Source: Clostridium sp. MSJ-8
GTDB taxonomy: Bacteria > Bacillota > Clostridia > Clostridiales > Clostridiaceae
Reading direction: 5' to 3'
Length of the DNA: 64,000 nt
NCBI RefSeq assembly: GCF_018918325.1
Contig: NZ_JAHLQH010000019.1
Span: 1 to 64,000, forward strand
The position numbers were made by a program, and so were the translations under genes. The first letter of the stretch is position 1; each line of letters opens with the position of its first letter. Below are positions 15,656-25,692 of this stretch, piece after piece. A model generated the notes under the pieces. That model was not told the origin of the DNA, searched no databases, and saw only the letters and a program-made list of their open reading frames with translations.

Positions 15656-17038
15656 ATGGCGAAAGTTAAAAGAATATATATATGTAAGGAATGTGGTTAT
15701 GAATCTATAAAGTGGTTAGGCAAGTGTCCTGATTGTGGAAATTGGAATACGTTTGAAGAAGATATTGTTAATCCTACGCAAACTACATATAAAAAGTCAA
15801 CAGCAGTGGTATCAAAACCTATAAAAAAATTAGCAGATATAGTTAGTAATAAAAGTGATAGAATAGTTACTAACATAAAGGAATTTGATAGAGTTATGGG
15901 TGGAGGAATAGTTAAAGATTCAATATCTATAATTACAGCAAGACCTGGAGCGGGAAAATCTACATTGTTGCTTCAAATTGCAGAGAACATTGCTGAAAGT
16001 GGACATAAGGTAATATACGCTTCTGGAGAAGAAAGTGACAGTCAGATTAAAAATAGAGCGGACAGGATACTTCCTAGAATACATGAAAATATTTGGGTTA
16101 TGCAGGAAACTAGTTTAGACCAAGTACTAGCATCTGTAGACCAAGTAGATCCTGATTTGATAATAATAGATAGTATTCAGACCTTTACTATGGAGAAAGC
16201 TATGCCCTCTAGAGCAGGATCCCCAACACAAACTATGGAATGTGCAAATGAATTATTGGCAGTAGCTAAAAATGAAAAGAGGCCTAGAGCAGTTATTATT
16301 GTAGGACAAATGACTAAGGCAGATGAACTTGCGGGTCTTAGAGCATTAGAGCATTTAGTTGACACTGTTCTTATAATAGAGGATGATGCAGATGAGGAAT
16401 TGAGAGTGATAGTAAGTTCAAAAAATAGATTTGGTGGAATAGAAAATGGTTTTTTCATGATGACTGAGAAGGGAATGATATCTATAGATAATCCTTCGGA
16501 ATTTTTTATGACCAAGAGAGAAGAAGGAGAAATTGTATCAGGAAGTGCACTTACAGTAGTGAAAGAAGGAACTAGGGCTATTATTACAGAAATAGAGAGT
16601 TTAGTATCGAAAAGTTTTACACCATACCCGACTAGAATAGGTGAAACATTAGGTAAAGATAAGTTAAATACTCTAATATCTATATTAGAGCAAAGAGGCG
16701 GAATTAATTTATATGACAAAAATGTAATTATAAAAACAACAGGTGGAATTAAGATAAGAGAACAAGCTATAAATTTAGCAGTAATAATGTGTATAGTATC
16801 GTCTGTGAATCAAATAGGAATAGATCCAACTACTGCATTTATAGCAGATGTTGGACTTACAGGTGAGCTTAAAAAGGTACCATCTATGGAGAGTAGAATA
16901 AAAGAGTTAGCAAGAATGGGATTTAAAAAAGTATATGTTGCAAAGGATTCTATAAGTTCAAGTAATAATATTAGTAACATGATAGAAATATGTTCTTGTA
17001 AAACTTTAAATGAAGTAATAAGAAACGTGTACTCATAA
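15656..17038 (+). CDS. radA: RadA/Sms DNA repair protein
   Basis: This 460-residue RadA is a RecA-related helicase that drives branch migration in recombination repair. The N-terminal zinc finger has Cys10, Cys13, Cys24 and Cys27. The RecA-like ATPase has Walker A RPGAGKST at 96-103 and the RadA-specific KNRFGG motif. The C-terminal Lon-protease-like domain contains ADVGLTGELKKV. The ATG at 15656 follows AAAGGATAG. It precedes disA by 88 bases, the conserved Firmicute radA-disA pairing; in Bacillus RadA binds DisA and lowers its activity. Confidence 0.96.
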   Translation: MAKVKRIYICKECGYESIKWLGKCPDCGNWNTFEEDIVNPTQTTYKKSTAVVSKPIKKLADIVSNKSDRIVTNIKEFDRVMGGGIVKDSISIITARPGAGKSTLLLQIAENIAESGHKVIYASGEESDSQIKNRADRILPRIHENIWVMQETSLDQVLASVDQVDPDLIIIDSIQTFTMEKAMPSRAGSPTQTMECANELLAVAKNEKRPRAVIIVGQMTKADELAGLRALEHLVDTVLIIEDDADEELRVIVSSKNRFGGIENGFFMMTEKGMISIDNPSEFFMTKREEGEIVSGSALTVVKEGTRAIITEIESLVSKSFTPYPTRIGETLGKDKLNTLISILEQRGGINLYDKNVIIKTTGGIKIREQAINLAVIMCIVSSVNQIGIDPTTAFIADVGLTGELKKVPSMESRIKELARMGFKKVYVAKDSISSSNNISNMIEICSCKTLNEVIRNVYS

Positions 17039-17126
17039 AGAAAGTTTTTAATTTAATAATATTTTTATTATTAAAAAAGTAGTATAATATATTATAATAT
17101 GGAGATGTTGTGAGGTGGGTTGGAGT

Positions 17127-18194
17127 ATGAGATTAAAAAAAGATGTAGAAATCAAAAAAATTTTAAAGTTACTATGTCCAGGAACGGCTTTAAGAGAAGG
17201 GTTAGAGAATATTCTTAAAGCTAAAACTGGAGGGCTTATTGTTTTAGGCGATAGTGATGAGATAATGAATATAGCAGATGGTGGTTTTATGATAAATGCA
17301 GATTATACACCTTCTTATATATATGAGTTAGCCAAGATGGATGGGGCTATAATAATTAGTAGTGATTTAAAGAAAATAGTGTGTGCAAATACTCAATTAA
17401 TACCTAATTCATCCGTTACAACATTTGAAACAGGAACAAGACATAGAACTGCACATAGAGTTGCTAAGCAGACGGGGAACATAATAATTGCAATATCTCA
17501 ACGTAGAAATATGATTACTGTATATAAAGGTGATATAAAATATGTTTTAAGAGAGAGTAGTAAGATTCTAGCTAGAGCAAACCAAGCAGTTCAAACTCTA
17601 GAAAAATATGTAGCTGTTTTAGATAGAGTTATCAATGCTTTAGATTTGCTAGAATTTCAACAATCTGCAACTTTATTTGATGTTGCAACAGCTATACAAA
17701 GAACCGAGATGGCTATGAGAATTGTAGAAGAGATTAATATTTACATATTAGAACTTGGTAATGAAGGTAGACTTATTTCTATGCAATTAAATGAATTAGT
17801 AAGACATATAGAAAGAGACGGAATATTACTTATAAAGGATTATTTAAATAATCCTGAAGATTATGAAAAGGTATATCAATCAATTCAAAAATTATCATCA
17901 AATGAATTATTAGATCTAGAAACAATATCAAAAGAAATGGGATATGTTGGTGGAGAATCATTAGCTGATTCTTTTGTAGTACCTAGAGGTTATAGATTGT
18001 TAAGTAAAGTCCCTAGGATACCTGCAAGTGTAGTTGAGAATGTTATAAAACATTTTAAGAATTTTAATGAGATAGTAAAAGCTACTATTGAAGATTTAGA
18101 TAGAGTCGAAGGTATAGGAGAAGCAAGAGCTACAGCTATACAAAATGGAATAAGAAGAATAAAGGAACAAGTGTCTTTGAAAAAGGAATTATAA
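17127..18194 (+). CDS. disA: DisA, DNA-scanning diadenylate cyclase
   Basis: This DisA makes cyclic di-AMP from two ATP and monitors DNA integrity. The diadenylate cyclase domain has the DGA motif at 72-74 and RHR at 105-107, the known active-site signatures. A helical linker and a C-terminal helix-hairpin-helix domain ([15 protein letters not shown]) follow. Length is 355 residues from the ATG at 17127, which has GAGGTGGG eight bases upstream; a GTG at 17115 is the alternative. It follows radA. The window also encodes the cyclic di-AMP receptor DarA. Confidence 0.95.
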   Translation: MRLKKDVEIKKILKLLCPGTALREGLENILKAKTGGLIVLGDSDEIMNIADGGFMINADYTPSYIYELAKMDGAIIISSDLKKIVCANTQLIPNSSVTTFETGTRHRTAHRVAKQTGNIIIAISQRRNMITVYKGDIKYVLRESSKILARANQAVQTLEKYVAVLDRVINALDLLEFQQSATLFDVATAIQRTEMAMRIVEEINIYILELGNEGRLISMQLNELVRHIERDGILLIKDYLNNPEDYEKVYQSIQKLSSNELLDLETISKEMGYVGGESLADSFVVPRGYRLLSKVPRIPASVVENVIKHFKNFNEIVKATIEDLDRVEGIGEARATAIQNGIRRIKEQVSLKKEL

Positions 18195-18210
18195 TTAAAA
18201 TGAATTATAA

Positions 18211-18456
18211 TTCAGTCCATCTGTTGAACTAATGTTAAAGAAGAAAGCAACAAATCCGAAACGAATACAGAGAGAAGCCAGAAAGCAGACTGTTTATTCA
18301 GGCGTTGGAACAAAATCGCAACAAGCATTGCAATTGCAACGAGAAGAAAATAAGCTTATAAGAAAATCAATTAGTAAGCAACAACGAGAATTAGAAAAGC
18401 AACGCCAATTCGAATTAAAACAACAGAAACGAAAAGAAAAGCATAGGGGCAGATAA
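18211..18456 (+). pseudogene. yjdF: yjdF remnant: C-terminal tail only
   Basis: The 74 codons from an ATG at 18232 match the basic, glutamine-rich C-terminal tail of YjdF (DUF2992) proteins: NPKRIQREARKQ, GVGTKSQQALQLQREENKL and a final KQQKRKEKHRGR. Full proteins are about twice as long, with an N-terminal domain that is absent here. In-frame codons upstream of the ATG (FSPSVEL, from 18211) still look like the family, but a TAA at 18208 and the end of disA cut off the rest. No ribosome binding site precedes the ATG and no yjdF riboswitch is visible. I call it a deletion remnant; expression of a short basic protein cannot be excluded. Confidence 0.75.
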
Positions 18457-18471
18457 TGCCCCTATAATATT
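18445..18471. terminator. terminator between the yjdF remnant and the DUF1573-like gene
   Basis: AGGGGCA pairs with TGCCCCT around GATAA (18445-18463). The stem overlaps the last codons of the yjdF remnant, and AT-rich tails on both sides suit two-way termination between convergent genes. Confidence 0.7.
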
Positions 18472-18858
18472 TTATCTAAAAGTGAATTTCCCAAGTGTAG
18501 AGATTTTATCTGTTTCTTTAAGTAATACATCATATAGATTAATATCTAAGTTATTACATAATGCTGTAAGATAAAATAGGTTGTTACCAATTTCACGTTC
18601 AATGATCTCACGACAATTCTCACAAAGACAGCCTTCTGTATGAGAACTTAAGTTAATAGATAGAGAATCGTCATTAGGAATAAGTTGTTTAGAAGCTTTT
18701 ATAGAAATACAACCGCAGTTAGTAACTGACTTTGCAATTGCACGATTAACTCTAGCACTAGATTCTGAATATTTGGTTATTAAATCAATAATACTTCTAT
18801 GCCTCAATAAGGAATCGTTTACAAAGTTCTGGAATTCATCAAAGATTATATCTTTCAT
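18472..18858 (-). CDS. DUF1573-like hypothetical protein
   Basis: This 128-residue protein resembles clostridial proteins commonly labelled DUF1573; that match is from memory. It begins MKDIIFDEFQNFVNDSL, has a helical N-terminal half, then SVTNCGCISI and later EGCLCENCREIIEREIG. The five cysteines, in CxC and CxCxxC-type groups, suggest metal or iron-sulfur binding. I chose the ATG at 18858 because AAAGGAG lies nine bases upstream. A near-perfect promoter lies at 18903-18932, so it is transcribed alone. There is no signal peptide. The function is unknown. Confidence 0.7.
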   Translation of the reverse strand: MKDIIFDEFQNFVNDSLLRHRSIIDLITKYSESSARVNRAIAKSVTNCGCISIKASKQLIPNDDSLSINLSSHTEGCLCENCREIIEREIGNNLFYLTALCNNLDINLYDVLLKETDKISTLGKFTFR

Positions 18859-18902
18859 GGATATCAACTCCTTTTAAAATTTTGAATAACAACTTTAATT
18901 TA

Positions 18903-18932
18903 ATTATAAGTTTTTAGTAAAAAGATTGTCAA
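18903..18932 (-). promoter_or_regulatory. strong SigA promoter of the DUF1573-like gene
   Basis: On the minus strand TTGACA (18932-18927) and TATAAT (18908-18903) are both perfect consensus hexamers with an 18-base spacer. Confidence 0.75.
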
Positions 18933-19068
18933 TGGGGAACTTATTAAATTAATGGGCAAAACTAAAAAATATTCCTATAATGAATTACATGAAGGAGAAA
19001 AGTGAATACTTAATGTGTTATAATATATAAAATTAACTAAGATATGTTTCCTATTAGGAGGGACAAAG

Positions 19069-20166
19069 TTGAAAAAGATATTAAAAAATTTATTTACTAT
19101 TGTAGGTATGTTACTAGGTTATAGTACAGCTGAATTTATATTAAAGATTGATAGATTAGAAAAGATATTTTTTTGGGAGCATACAATATATAGAGTTTTA
19201 TTTATAATAGCAGTAATAATTTTATTTGGTTTTATTTTTTATATATTAACACCAATAGTATATAAAAGAGTTAATAGATTTATAGAGTTTGTAGTTAGGC
19301 GTATTCAAAGAAAAAATATAAATGAAATTGTATATGGATCATTTGGAGCAATAATATTTTTGATGATAACAACATTAATTACAAGACCATTACTTGTGTT
19401 TCATAGTACAGTAGGAAAGTTACTACTTATAATTATTAATATAATTTCAGCTATAATTGGAGCTGAGTTAATGGCAAAGAAAAAGAATGACTTAACTAGT
19501 TTTATAGTAAATATAAGAAAAAATTCTCAGACAAAAGATAAAAAAAATAAGGGTATTGTTAAAGGAGTTCCTAAAGTATTAGATACATCTGTTATAGTTG
19601 ATGGCAGAATATTTGATATATGTAAAACAGGTTTTATAGAAGGACCATTAGTTATTCCTGAGTTTGTATTAGATGAATTAAGGCATATATCCGATTCATC
19701 AGATGATTTAAAGAGAGCAAGAGGTAGAAGAGGTCTTGATATATTAAATAAGATACAGAAAGAATTATCAATAGAAGTTGAAGTGTGGAATGGTGAAATT
19801 AAAGAAATAGATGAAGTAGATAGCAAATTATTAAAATTAGCTAAGATGCTTAAAGGAAAAGTTATAACAAATGATTATAATTTAAATAAGGTTGCAGAGG
19901 TTCAGGGAGTTCCTGTGCTAAATATAAATGATTTATCAAATGCTATAAAACCTATTCTTATACCAGGCGAATCTATGGTGGTGGAATTAGTTAGAGTAGG
20001 AAAAGGAAATAATCAAGGGATAGCTTATTTAGATGATGGAACAATGATAGTTGTTGAAGAAGGAAGAAAATATATTGGTAAGGCAATAGAAGTTGTGGTA
20101 ACTTCAGTGCTTCAAAAATCAGCTGGAAGAATGATTTTTGGTAAACCTATTAAAGTTAAGGAGTAG
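19069..20166 (+). CDS. yacL: PIN/TRAM-domain membrane protein YacL
   Basis: This 365-residue protein has about four N-terminal membrane helices (residues about 5-145), then a PIN nuclease-like domain starting [14 protein letters not shown] with acidic active-site residues, and a C-terminal TRAM RNA-binding domain. It matches Bacillus YacL, whose role is unproven; RNA cleavage at the membrane is inferred from the domains. The TTG start at 19069 is supported by GGAGGG six bases upstream. It lies five bases before ispD, in the conserved yacL-ispD order. Confidence 0.9.
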   Translation: MKKILKNLFTIVGMLLGYSTAEFILKIDRLEKIFFWEHTIYRVLFIIAVIILFGFIFYILTPIVYKRVNRFIEFVVRRIQRKNINEIVYGSFGAIIFLMITTLITRPLLVFHSTVGKLLLIIINIISAIIGAELMAKKKNDLTSFIVNIRKNSQTKDKKNKGIVKGVPKVLDTSVIVDGRIFDICKTGFIEGPLVIPEFVLDELRHISDSSDDLKRARGRRGLDILNKIQKELSIEVEVWNGEIKEIDEVDSKLLKLAKMLKGKVITNDYNLNKVAEVQGVPVLNINDLSNAIKPILIPGESMVVELVRVGKGNNQGIAYLDDGTMIVVEEGRKYIGKAIEVVVTSVLQKSAGRMIFGKPIKVKE

Positions 20167-20171
20167 ATAAT

Positions 20172-20846
20172 ATGAGTAATTCGGCAATAATTCTTGCAGG
20201 TGGAAGAGGAAAAAGAATGCAAGCAAATATAAGCAAGCAGTATATATTATTAAAAGGAAAACCAATCTTATATTATACTTTAAAAACATTTATAGATTGT
20301 CCATATATAGATGAAATAGTATTGGTTGTTCCAGAAGATGAAATAGAGTATTGTGTTGAAAATATTATTAATAAATACAGTTTAAATGTAGATAAAATAG
20401 TAGCAGGTGGAAATGAACGTCAAGCTTCAGTTTATAATGGACTTAAAGGATTAAAAAAGAATGGAATAGTACTTATACATGATGGGGCTAGACCTTTTGT
20501 AAGTGAAAAAATTATAGAAGATGGTATAAAATATGCAACTACATATGGTGCAGCAGCACCAGGGGTAATGCCAAAGGATACAATAAAAATAAAGAAAAAA
20601 GATAATTTTTCAAAAGAAACACCAGATAGATCAAATCTTGTAGCAATACAGACACCTCAAGTATTCAAGTATGATATCATAATGAAGTGTCATGAAAATA
20701 TAAAAGTTAAAGGGACAAAAGTTACAGATGATACTATGGTTGTTGAAAGTAATAATTATCCTGTGTATTTATACGAAGGTGATTATAAGAATATAAAGAT
20801 TACTACACCAGAAGACCTAATATTAGCAGAATATTTATGTCAATGA
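20172..20846 (+). CDS. ispD: 2-C-methyl-D-erythritol 4-phosphate cytidylyltransferase
   Basis: IspD joins CTP to methylerythritol phosphate in the MEP pathway of isoprenoid synthesis. At 224 residues it has usual length. The nucleotide-binding loop [12 protein letters not shown] is at the N-terminus, followed by [13 protein letters not shown], the conserved HDGARPF motif and a C-terminal TDDTMVVE. The ATG at 20172 follows AAGGAG. In Bacillus ispF, gltX and cysE come next; here none does, and a T-box-controlled proS follows instead. Confidence 0.95.
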   Translation: MSNSAIILAGGRGKRMQANISKQYILLKGKPILYYTLKTFIDCPYIDEIVLVVPEDEIEYCVENIINKYSLNVDKIVAGGNERQASVYNGLKGLKKNGIVLIHDGARPFVSEKIIEDGIKYATTYGAAAPGVMPKDTIKIKKKDNFSKETPDRSNLVAIQTPQVFKYDIIMKCHENIKVKGTKVTDDTMVVESNNYPVYLYEGDYKNIKITTPEDLILAEYLCQ

Positions 20847-20848
20847 TA

Positions 20849-20878
20849 TTGACAGTATATTCATAAAAAAGTTATAAT
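20849..20878 (+). promoter_or_regulatory. consensus promoter of proS
   Basis: TTGACA (20849-20854) and TATAAT (20873-20878) match the SigA consensus exactly with an 18-base spacer. Transcription would start near 20885, just before the T-box leader. Confidence 0.8.
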
Positions 20879-20902
20879 AAATAATAAATTTTAAACAAAA
20901 TT

Positions 20903-21092
20903 TGCGATGAAGAAGAATAGTAGAAATCGACTTTTCAGAGAGAAGATCCTTTAGGCTGTGAGATTTTCAATAGATTTTGAACCAGCTTTGGAGCAAGAAT
21001 CGGTTTAATACCGTTATCATTGATAAGAGAACAAAATTTAGGTGGTACCGCGTTTAATATTCGCCCTAATGCATAATTAGGGCGATTTTTTA
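20903..21092 (+). promoter_or_regulatory. T-box riboswitch of proS
   Basis: The leader carries the T-box core AGGTGGTACCGCG (21040-21052). A terminator at 21061-21091 follows, with a 10-bp stem (TCGCCCTAAT with ATTAGGGCGA) and a T-run. Upstream lie the AGAGAGAAG and GTGAG elements of stem I and a likely specifier CCA in TTTGAACCAGC, a proline codon in keeping with the downstream gene. The TGGT of the T-box suits a tRNA-Pro with discriminator A. Uncharged tRNA-Pro should turn the gene on. Confidence 0.9.
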
Positions 21093-21184
21093 ACGTTTAA
21101 GTAAGATATAAAACTTTTTAAGTATCTATGGTTTTGTTGTTTAGATATATTTTAAAATTCAAGTTATTGGAGGAGTAATAAATT

Positions 21185-22900
21185 ATGAAAATGTCAAAAA
21201 TGCTAAACTTAACACTAAGAGAAGTTCCAGCGGAAGCAGAAATAAGTAGTCATAAGTTAATGCTAAGAGCTGGATTAATGAGAAAAATGGCTTCTGGGAT
21301 ATACAACTATATGCCTATGGGTTTAAAAGCTCTTAAGAATGTAGAAAATATAATAAGAGAAGAAATGAACAATGCAGGTGCTCAAGAATTTTTAGCTTCA
21401 GCATTATTACCAGCTGAATTGTGGCAAGAATCAGGTAGATGGGATGTATATGGAGCTGAGATGTTCAGACTTCATGATAGAAATAATAGAGATTTTTGTT
21501 TAGGACCTACTCATGAAGAAGTATTCACAGATATTGCTAGAAATGAAATAAAATCTTACAAGCAACTTCCAATTAACTTATATCAGATTCAAACAAAATA
21601 TAGAGATGAGAGAAGACCTAGATTCGGAGTAATGAGAAGTAGAGAATTCGTTATGAAGGATGCTTATAGTTTTGATAAGGATCAAGAAGGACTAGATTTA
21701 TCATATAATACTATGCATGATGCATATGTTAAGATATTTAATAGATGTGGATTAGATGCTAAATGTGTTGCAGCAGATTCTGGTGCTATAGGTGGTGCTA
21801 ACTCAGCAGAATTCATGGTTAAGTCTGAAGTAGGAGAAGATGATGTAGTATTTTGTACACATTGTGATTACGCAGCTAATATAGAGAAGGCACCAGCAGT
21901 TGCTGAAAAGGCAGAAAAGGAAGAATTAAAAGATTTAGAGAAGATAGAAACACCAAATGTAAAGACAATAGAAGATTTGGAAAAATTCTTTAATACAACT
22001 AAGAAAAAATTTGCTAAAACACTATTATTTAATGTTGATGGCAAGATTATAGCAGTAATGGTTAGAGGAGACAGAGAAGTTAATGAAGTAAAAGTAACTA
22101 ATGCTATAGGTGGTGCTATTAATTTTGATATGGCATCTGCTGAAGAAGTATTCAATGCGACTTCTGCCAAAATAGGATTTGCAGGACCTATAGGAATAAA
22201 GGTAGACGAATTATTAGTAGATGAAGAAGTTTGCAATATGTATAACTTTGTAGTTGGAGCAAATGAGACAGGATATCATTTAGTCAATGTTAATTATGGA
22301 AGAGACTTCGAAGGTAAAGTTGGAGATTTTAGAAATGTTACAGAAGGAGAAGCTTGTCCTAATTGTGGAGAGAAAATAACTATTTCAAGAGGAACTGAAG
22401 TAGGACATATATTTAAGCTAGGAACAAAGTACTCAGAACCAATGAAAGCAACATTTGCAGATGAAAATGGAAAAGAAAAACCTTTCTTAATGGGATGTTA
22501 TGGAATAGGTGTAACTAGAACATTAGCATCTATAATAGAACAACACAATGATGAAAATGGAATTATATGGCCATTATCAGTTGCGCCATATCATGTATCA
22601 GTAATTCCAGTTAACATAAAAGATGAAAATCAAATGAAGATAGCTGAAGATATTTATAATGAATTAAAATCTTTAGGTGTAGAAGTTATAATGGATGATA
22701 GAAATGAAAGAGCAGGAGTTAAGTTTAAAGATTCAGAGATTATGGGAATACCTATGAGAATTACTGTAGGTAAGAAGATAGTTGATAATCAAGTTGAATT
22801 TAAACTTAGAGATGGCGGAGAAAATGAAGTTATTTCGATAGAAGATGTAGTTTCAAGAGTTAAGGCAGAATTTGAAAAGAACAATATAAAAATAAAATAA
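21185..22900 (+). CDS. proS: prolyl-tRNA synthetase (bacterial type)
   Basis: This 571-residue class II synthetase attaches proline to tRNA-Pro. Motif 1 (GIYNYMPMG), motif 2 ([13 protein letters not shown]) and motif 3 ([10 protein letters not shown]) are in order. The insertion between motifs 2 and 3 (about residues 225-400) is the editing domain that clears Ala-tRNA-Pro. A C-terminal anticodon-binding domain follows. The ATG at 21185 is preceded by GGAGGAG; an ATG two codons later is equally possible. Expression is under the T-box at 20903-21092. Confidence 0.96.
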   Translation: MKMSKMLNLTLREVPAEAEISSHKLMLRAGLMRKMASGIYNYMPMGLKALKNVENIIREEMNNAGAQEFLASALLPAELWQESGRWDVYGAEMFRLHDRNNRDFCLGPTHEEVFTDIARNEIKSYKQLPINLYQIQTKYRDERRPRFGVMRSREFVMKDAYSFDKDQEGLDLSYNTMHDAYVKIFNRCGLDAKCVAADSGAIGGANSAEFMVKSEVGEDDVVFCTHCDYAANIEKAPAVAEKAEKEELKDLEKIETPNVKTIEDLEKFFNTTKKKFAKTLLFNVDGKIIAVMVRGDREVNEVKVTNAIGGAINFDMASAEEVFNATSAKIGFAGPIGIKVDELLVDEEVCNMYNFVVGANETGYHLVNVNYGRDFEGKVGDFRNVTEGEACPNCGEKITISRGTEVGHIFKLGTKYSEPMKATFADENGKEKPFLMGCYGIGVTRTLASIIEQHNDENGIIWPLSVAPYHVSVIPVNIKDENQMKIAEDIYNELKSLGVEVIMDDRNERAGVKFKDSEIMGIPMRITVGKKIVDNQVEFKLRDGGENEVISIEDVVSRVKAEFEKNNIKIK

Positions 22901-22919
22901 TTTTATGGAGGCTGAGTAT

Positions 22920-24329
22920 ATGAAAATATATAACACAATGACCAAACAAAAAGAAGAATTTAAGCCATTAGAAGATGGAAAAGTCAAGATGTATGTTTGT
23001 GGTCCAACTGTATATAATTTCTTTCATATAGGTAATGGTAGAACATTTATAGTATTTGATACTGTAAGAAGATACCTAGAATATAGAGGCTATGAAGTTA
23101 GATTTGTTCAGAACTTTACTGATATAGATGATAAGATGATAAAAAGAGCTAATGAAGAGAATATATCAGTAAAAGAAGTTGGAGATAAGTATATAGCAGA
23201 ATATTATAAAGATGCAGATGGATTAAATATAGAAAGAGCTACTGTTAATCCAAGAGCAACAGAATATATACAAGATATAATAGAATTTGTAAGCGAACTT
23301 ATAGATAAAGGATACGCTTATGAATCAGCGGGAGATGTGTACTTTAGTACAAAGAAATTTAAAGGATATGGTAAATTATCAGGACAGAATTTAGAAGAAC
23401 TTCAAGCCGGAGCTAGTAATAGGGTAAATCTAGATGAAAAGAAACAAGATCCTATGGATTTTGCTATATGGAAGGCTCAAAAACCTGGAGAACCAGCATG
23501 GGAAAGTCCTTGGGGAATGGGAAGACCAGGATGGCATATAGAATGTTCATGCATGGCAAAAAAACTTCTTGGAGAATCAATAGACATACATGCAGGTGGT
23601 ATGGATTTAGCATTTCCACATCATGAGAATGAAATTGCTCAGAGTGAAGCACTAACAGGAAAGCCTTTTGCTAAATATTGGATGCATTCAGCATATATAA
23701 ATGTTAATAATCAAAAGATGTCTAAGTCATTAAATAATTTTGCAACAGCAAGAGATGTATTAAAAGAATACAGTGCAGATGTAATTAGATTCTTTATGTT
23801 GTCAGCGCATTATAGAATTCAAATTAATTTTAGTAAAGAATTATTAGATTCAGCAAAGGCATCTGTTGATAGACTTTATAATTCTATAAATAATTTAGAA
23901 AATTTATTAGATGAAGTTAAGAATGAAAAGATGACAGAAGAAGAAAATAGATATTATGATTCATTAGATGAATATAGACAAAAATATATTCAAAAGATGG
24001 ATGATGATTTTAATACAGCAGATGCAATTACAGTATTATTTGAATTAACAAAGAGTGCTAATACTAATATTAATATAGATTCTTCAAAAGAATTAATTCA
24101 AAAAGTGTTAGATTTTATAAGAGAATTAGGTAAACCATTAGGAATGTTACAAGAATCTACAAAAGTTAGTCTAGAGGATGAGATAGAAGAACTTATTAAT
24201 AAACGTCAAGAAGCAAGAAAAAATAAAGATTTTGCTATGGCTGATAAGATAAGAGATGATTTAAAGGCTAGAGGAATAATATTAGAAGATACACCTCAAG
24301 GTGTTAGATGGCATTTGGAAAGAAAATAA
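22920..24329 (+). CDS. cysS: cysteinyl-tRNA synthetase
   Basis: This class I synthetase charges tRNA-Cys. From the ATG at 22920 it is 469 residues. Cys27 in CGPT is the first zinc ligand, the HIGH-type signature reads HIGN at 36-39, and KMSKS lies near residue 261. Further zinc-ligand regions are WHIECSCM and HHENEIAQ. The C-terminus has the anticodon-binding domain. I prefer 22920 over the ATG at 22905 because GGAGG lies just downstream of the latter and serves the former. It follows proS by 19 bases and shares its T-box transcript. Confidence 0.95.
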   Translation: MKIYNTMTKQKEEFKPLEDGKVKMYVCGPTVYNFFHIGNGRTFIVFDTVRRYLEYRGYEVRFVQNFTDIDDKMIKRANEENISVKEVGDKYIAEYYKDADGLNIERATVNPRATEYIQDIIEFVSELIDKGYAYESAGDVYFSTKKFKGYGKLSGQNLEELQAGASNRVNLDEKKQDPMDFAIWKAQKPGEPAWESPWGMGRPGWHIECSCMAKKLLGESIDIHAGGMDLAFPHHENEIAQSEALTGKPFAKYWMHSAYINVNNQKMSKSLNNFATARDVLKEYSADVIRFFMLSAHYRIQINFSKELLDSAKASVDRLYNSINNLENLLDEVKNEKMTEEENRYYDSLDEYRQKYIQKMDDDFNTADAITVLFELTKSANTNINIDSSKELIQKVLDFIRELGKPLGMLQESTKVSLEDEIEELINKRQEARKNKDFAMADKIRDDLKARGIILEDTPQGVRWHLERK

Positions 24330-24344
24330 AATAATAAAACTAAG

Positions 24345-24374
24345 AGGCTGCAAGGTATTGTAGCCTTTCTTTTA
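24345..24374 (+). terminator. probable terminator after cysS
   Basis: AGGCTGCAA pairs with TTGTAGCCT around GGTA, followed by TTCTTTT. It would separate proS-cysS from mrnC, perhaps incompletely. Confidence 0.7.
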
Positions 24375-24485
24375 AATGAGAGTTGTTGTATATAATAAAA
24401 AAAAGAAGGGAGGCGTTGTTGCTAAAATTTTATTATAGATAATGCTAGAACAATATGTTATAAAATATTTAAGCAACAAAAAATA

Positions 24486-24899
24486 ATGTTAGAGGATTTT
24501 AGAATTAAAGAATATTCAAAAGAAGAGGCTAAACAATTAAATCCACTTCAATTGGCATTAATAGGAGATGCTGTATACGAAATAGCAATAAGAAATTATG
24601 TCTTATCCTTAGATAGTGGTCTTTCTGCAAATAAAATACATAAAAAAGCCATTAATTATGTTAAAGCAAAGGGACAATCAGATATAATGCATAGGATAGA
24701 AGATAAACTAACAGAAGAGGAAGCATATATATTTAAGAGAGGAAGAAATGCAAAATCTGCTACAGTACCTAAAAATGCCGATGTAAGGGATTATAGAATT
24801 GCAACAGGATTTGAGGCGTTAATTGGTTATCTATATCTTGCAGGAGAAAAAGATAGATTGTTATTTGTTTTAAATGAGAGTATAAAAAGTAGAGAATAG
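24486..24899 (+). CDS. mrnC: Mini-ribonuclease III
   Basis: MrnC is an RNase III catalytic domain without the RNA-binding domain; in Bacillus it trims both ends of the 23S rRNA precursor. At 137 residues it has normal length. The catalytic segment LALIGDAVYE has its acidic residue at Asp28, and a second acidic cluster lies in the TGFEALIGYLYL helix. The ATG at 24486 has no ribosome binding site; AGGGAGG at 24410 precedes only a short TTG-initiated frame that ends at 24441. It is followed closely by rlmB, as in Bacillus. Confidence 0.92.
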   Translation: MLEDFRIKEYSKEEAKQLNPLQLALIGDAVYEIAIRNYVLSLDSGLSANKIHKKAINYVKAKGQSDIMHRIEDKLTEEEAYIFKRGRNAKSATVPKNADVRDYRIATGFEALIGYLYLAGEKDRLLFVLNESIKSRE

Positions 24900-24910
24900 G
24901 AGAAAAGCTT

Positions 24911-25678
24911 ATGAAGCAACAGCATAAAAAAGAATTTGAAGAGAGAGAAGACATTGTAATTGGAAGAAATGCAGTTATGGAAACTTTAAAAAGTGACAGA
25001 ACCATTGAGTGTTTATATATTGCTAATGGTCATAAAGAAGGATCTATAAATGTGATAATAAAATTAGCTAAAGAAAAAAAGGTTGTTATAAAAGAAGTAG
25101 ATAAGAAGAAATTAGATTCATTATGTGGTGGAGTTGTTCATCAAGGAGTAATAGCAAAAGTGACACCATATAAATATTATGAAGTTGAAGATATATTACA
25201 AACAGCTAGAGATAAAGGTGAGAGTCCATTTATAGTTATATTAGATGAAATAGAGGATCCACATAATTTAGGCTCAATAATAAGAACTGCTGAATTATGT
25301 GGAGTTCATGGAATAATAATTCCAAAGAGAAGAAATGTATCTATTACGTCAACTGTTTTTAAATCTTCTGTTGGAGCTATAGAGTATGTTAAAGTAGCTA
25401 AAGTTACCAATATAAATCAAACAATAGAAGAATTGAAAAAAGAAGGAGTATGGATATATGCAGCAGATATAGATGGAACAGAATATAGCTACGAAGTTGA
25501 CTTTTCGGGTGGATGTGCTTTAGTAATAGGAAATGAAGGAAAGGGAATATCTAATTTAACATTAAAAAAATGCGATAAGATAGTTAAAATTCCTATGGTT
25601 GGAAAGATAAATTCCTTAAATGCATCTGTTGCAGGTGGTATAATGATGTATGAAGTACTTAAGAATAGATTAAAATAA
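24911..25678 (+). CDS. rlmB: 23S rRNA 2'-O-methyltransferase RlmB/TrmH family
   Basis: This 255-residue SPOUT methyltransferase transfers methyl from SAM to a ribose 2'-OH, probably in 23S rRNA. The N-terminal substrate-binding domain starts with GRNAVMETL. The SPOUT motifs are DEIEDPHNLGSIIRTAE (motif 1), IGNEGKGIS (motif 2) and SLNASVAGGIMMYE (motif 3, deep trefoil knot). The ATG at 24911 follows TAGGAG. It matches Bacillus YacO in the same neighbourhood. The exact target nucleotide is not certain. Confidence 0.92.
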   Translation: MKQQHKKEFEEREDIVIGRNAVMETLKSDRTIECLYIANGHKEGSINVIIKLAKEKKVVIKEVDKKKLDSLCGGVVHQGVIAKVTPYKYYEVEDILQTARDKGESPFIVILDEIEDPHNLGSIIRTAELCGVHGIIIPKRRNVSITSTVFKSSVGAIEYVKVAKVTNINQTIEELKKEGVWIYAADIDGTEYSYEVDFSGGCALVIGNEGKGISNLTLKKCDKIVKIPMVGKINSLNASVAGGIMMYEVLKNRLK

Positions 25679-25692
25679 AAGAGGCAGAACTT

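Noticed and set aside
17052-17075. 10-bp AT hairpin between radA and disA as a terminator
   Set aside because: It consists only of A-T pairs and is followed by A rather than T on the plus strand; TATAAT just after it suggests ordinary AT-rich promoter DNA.
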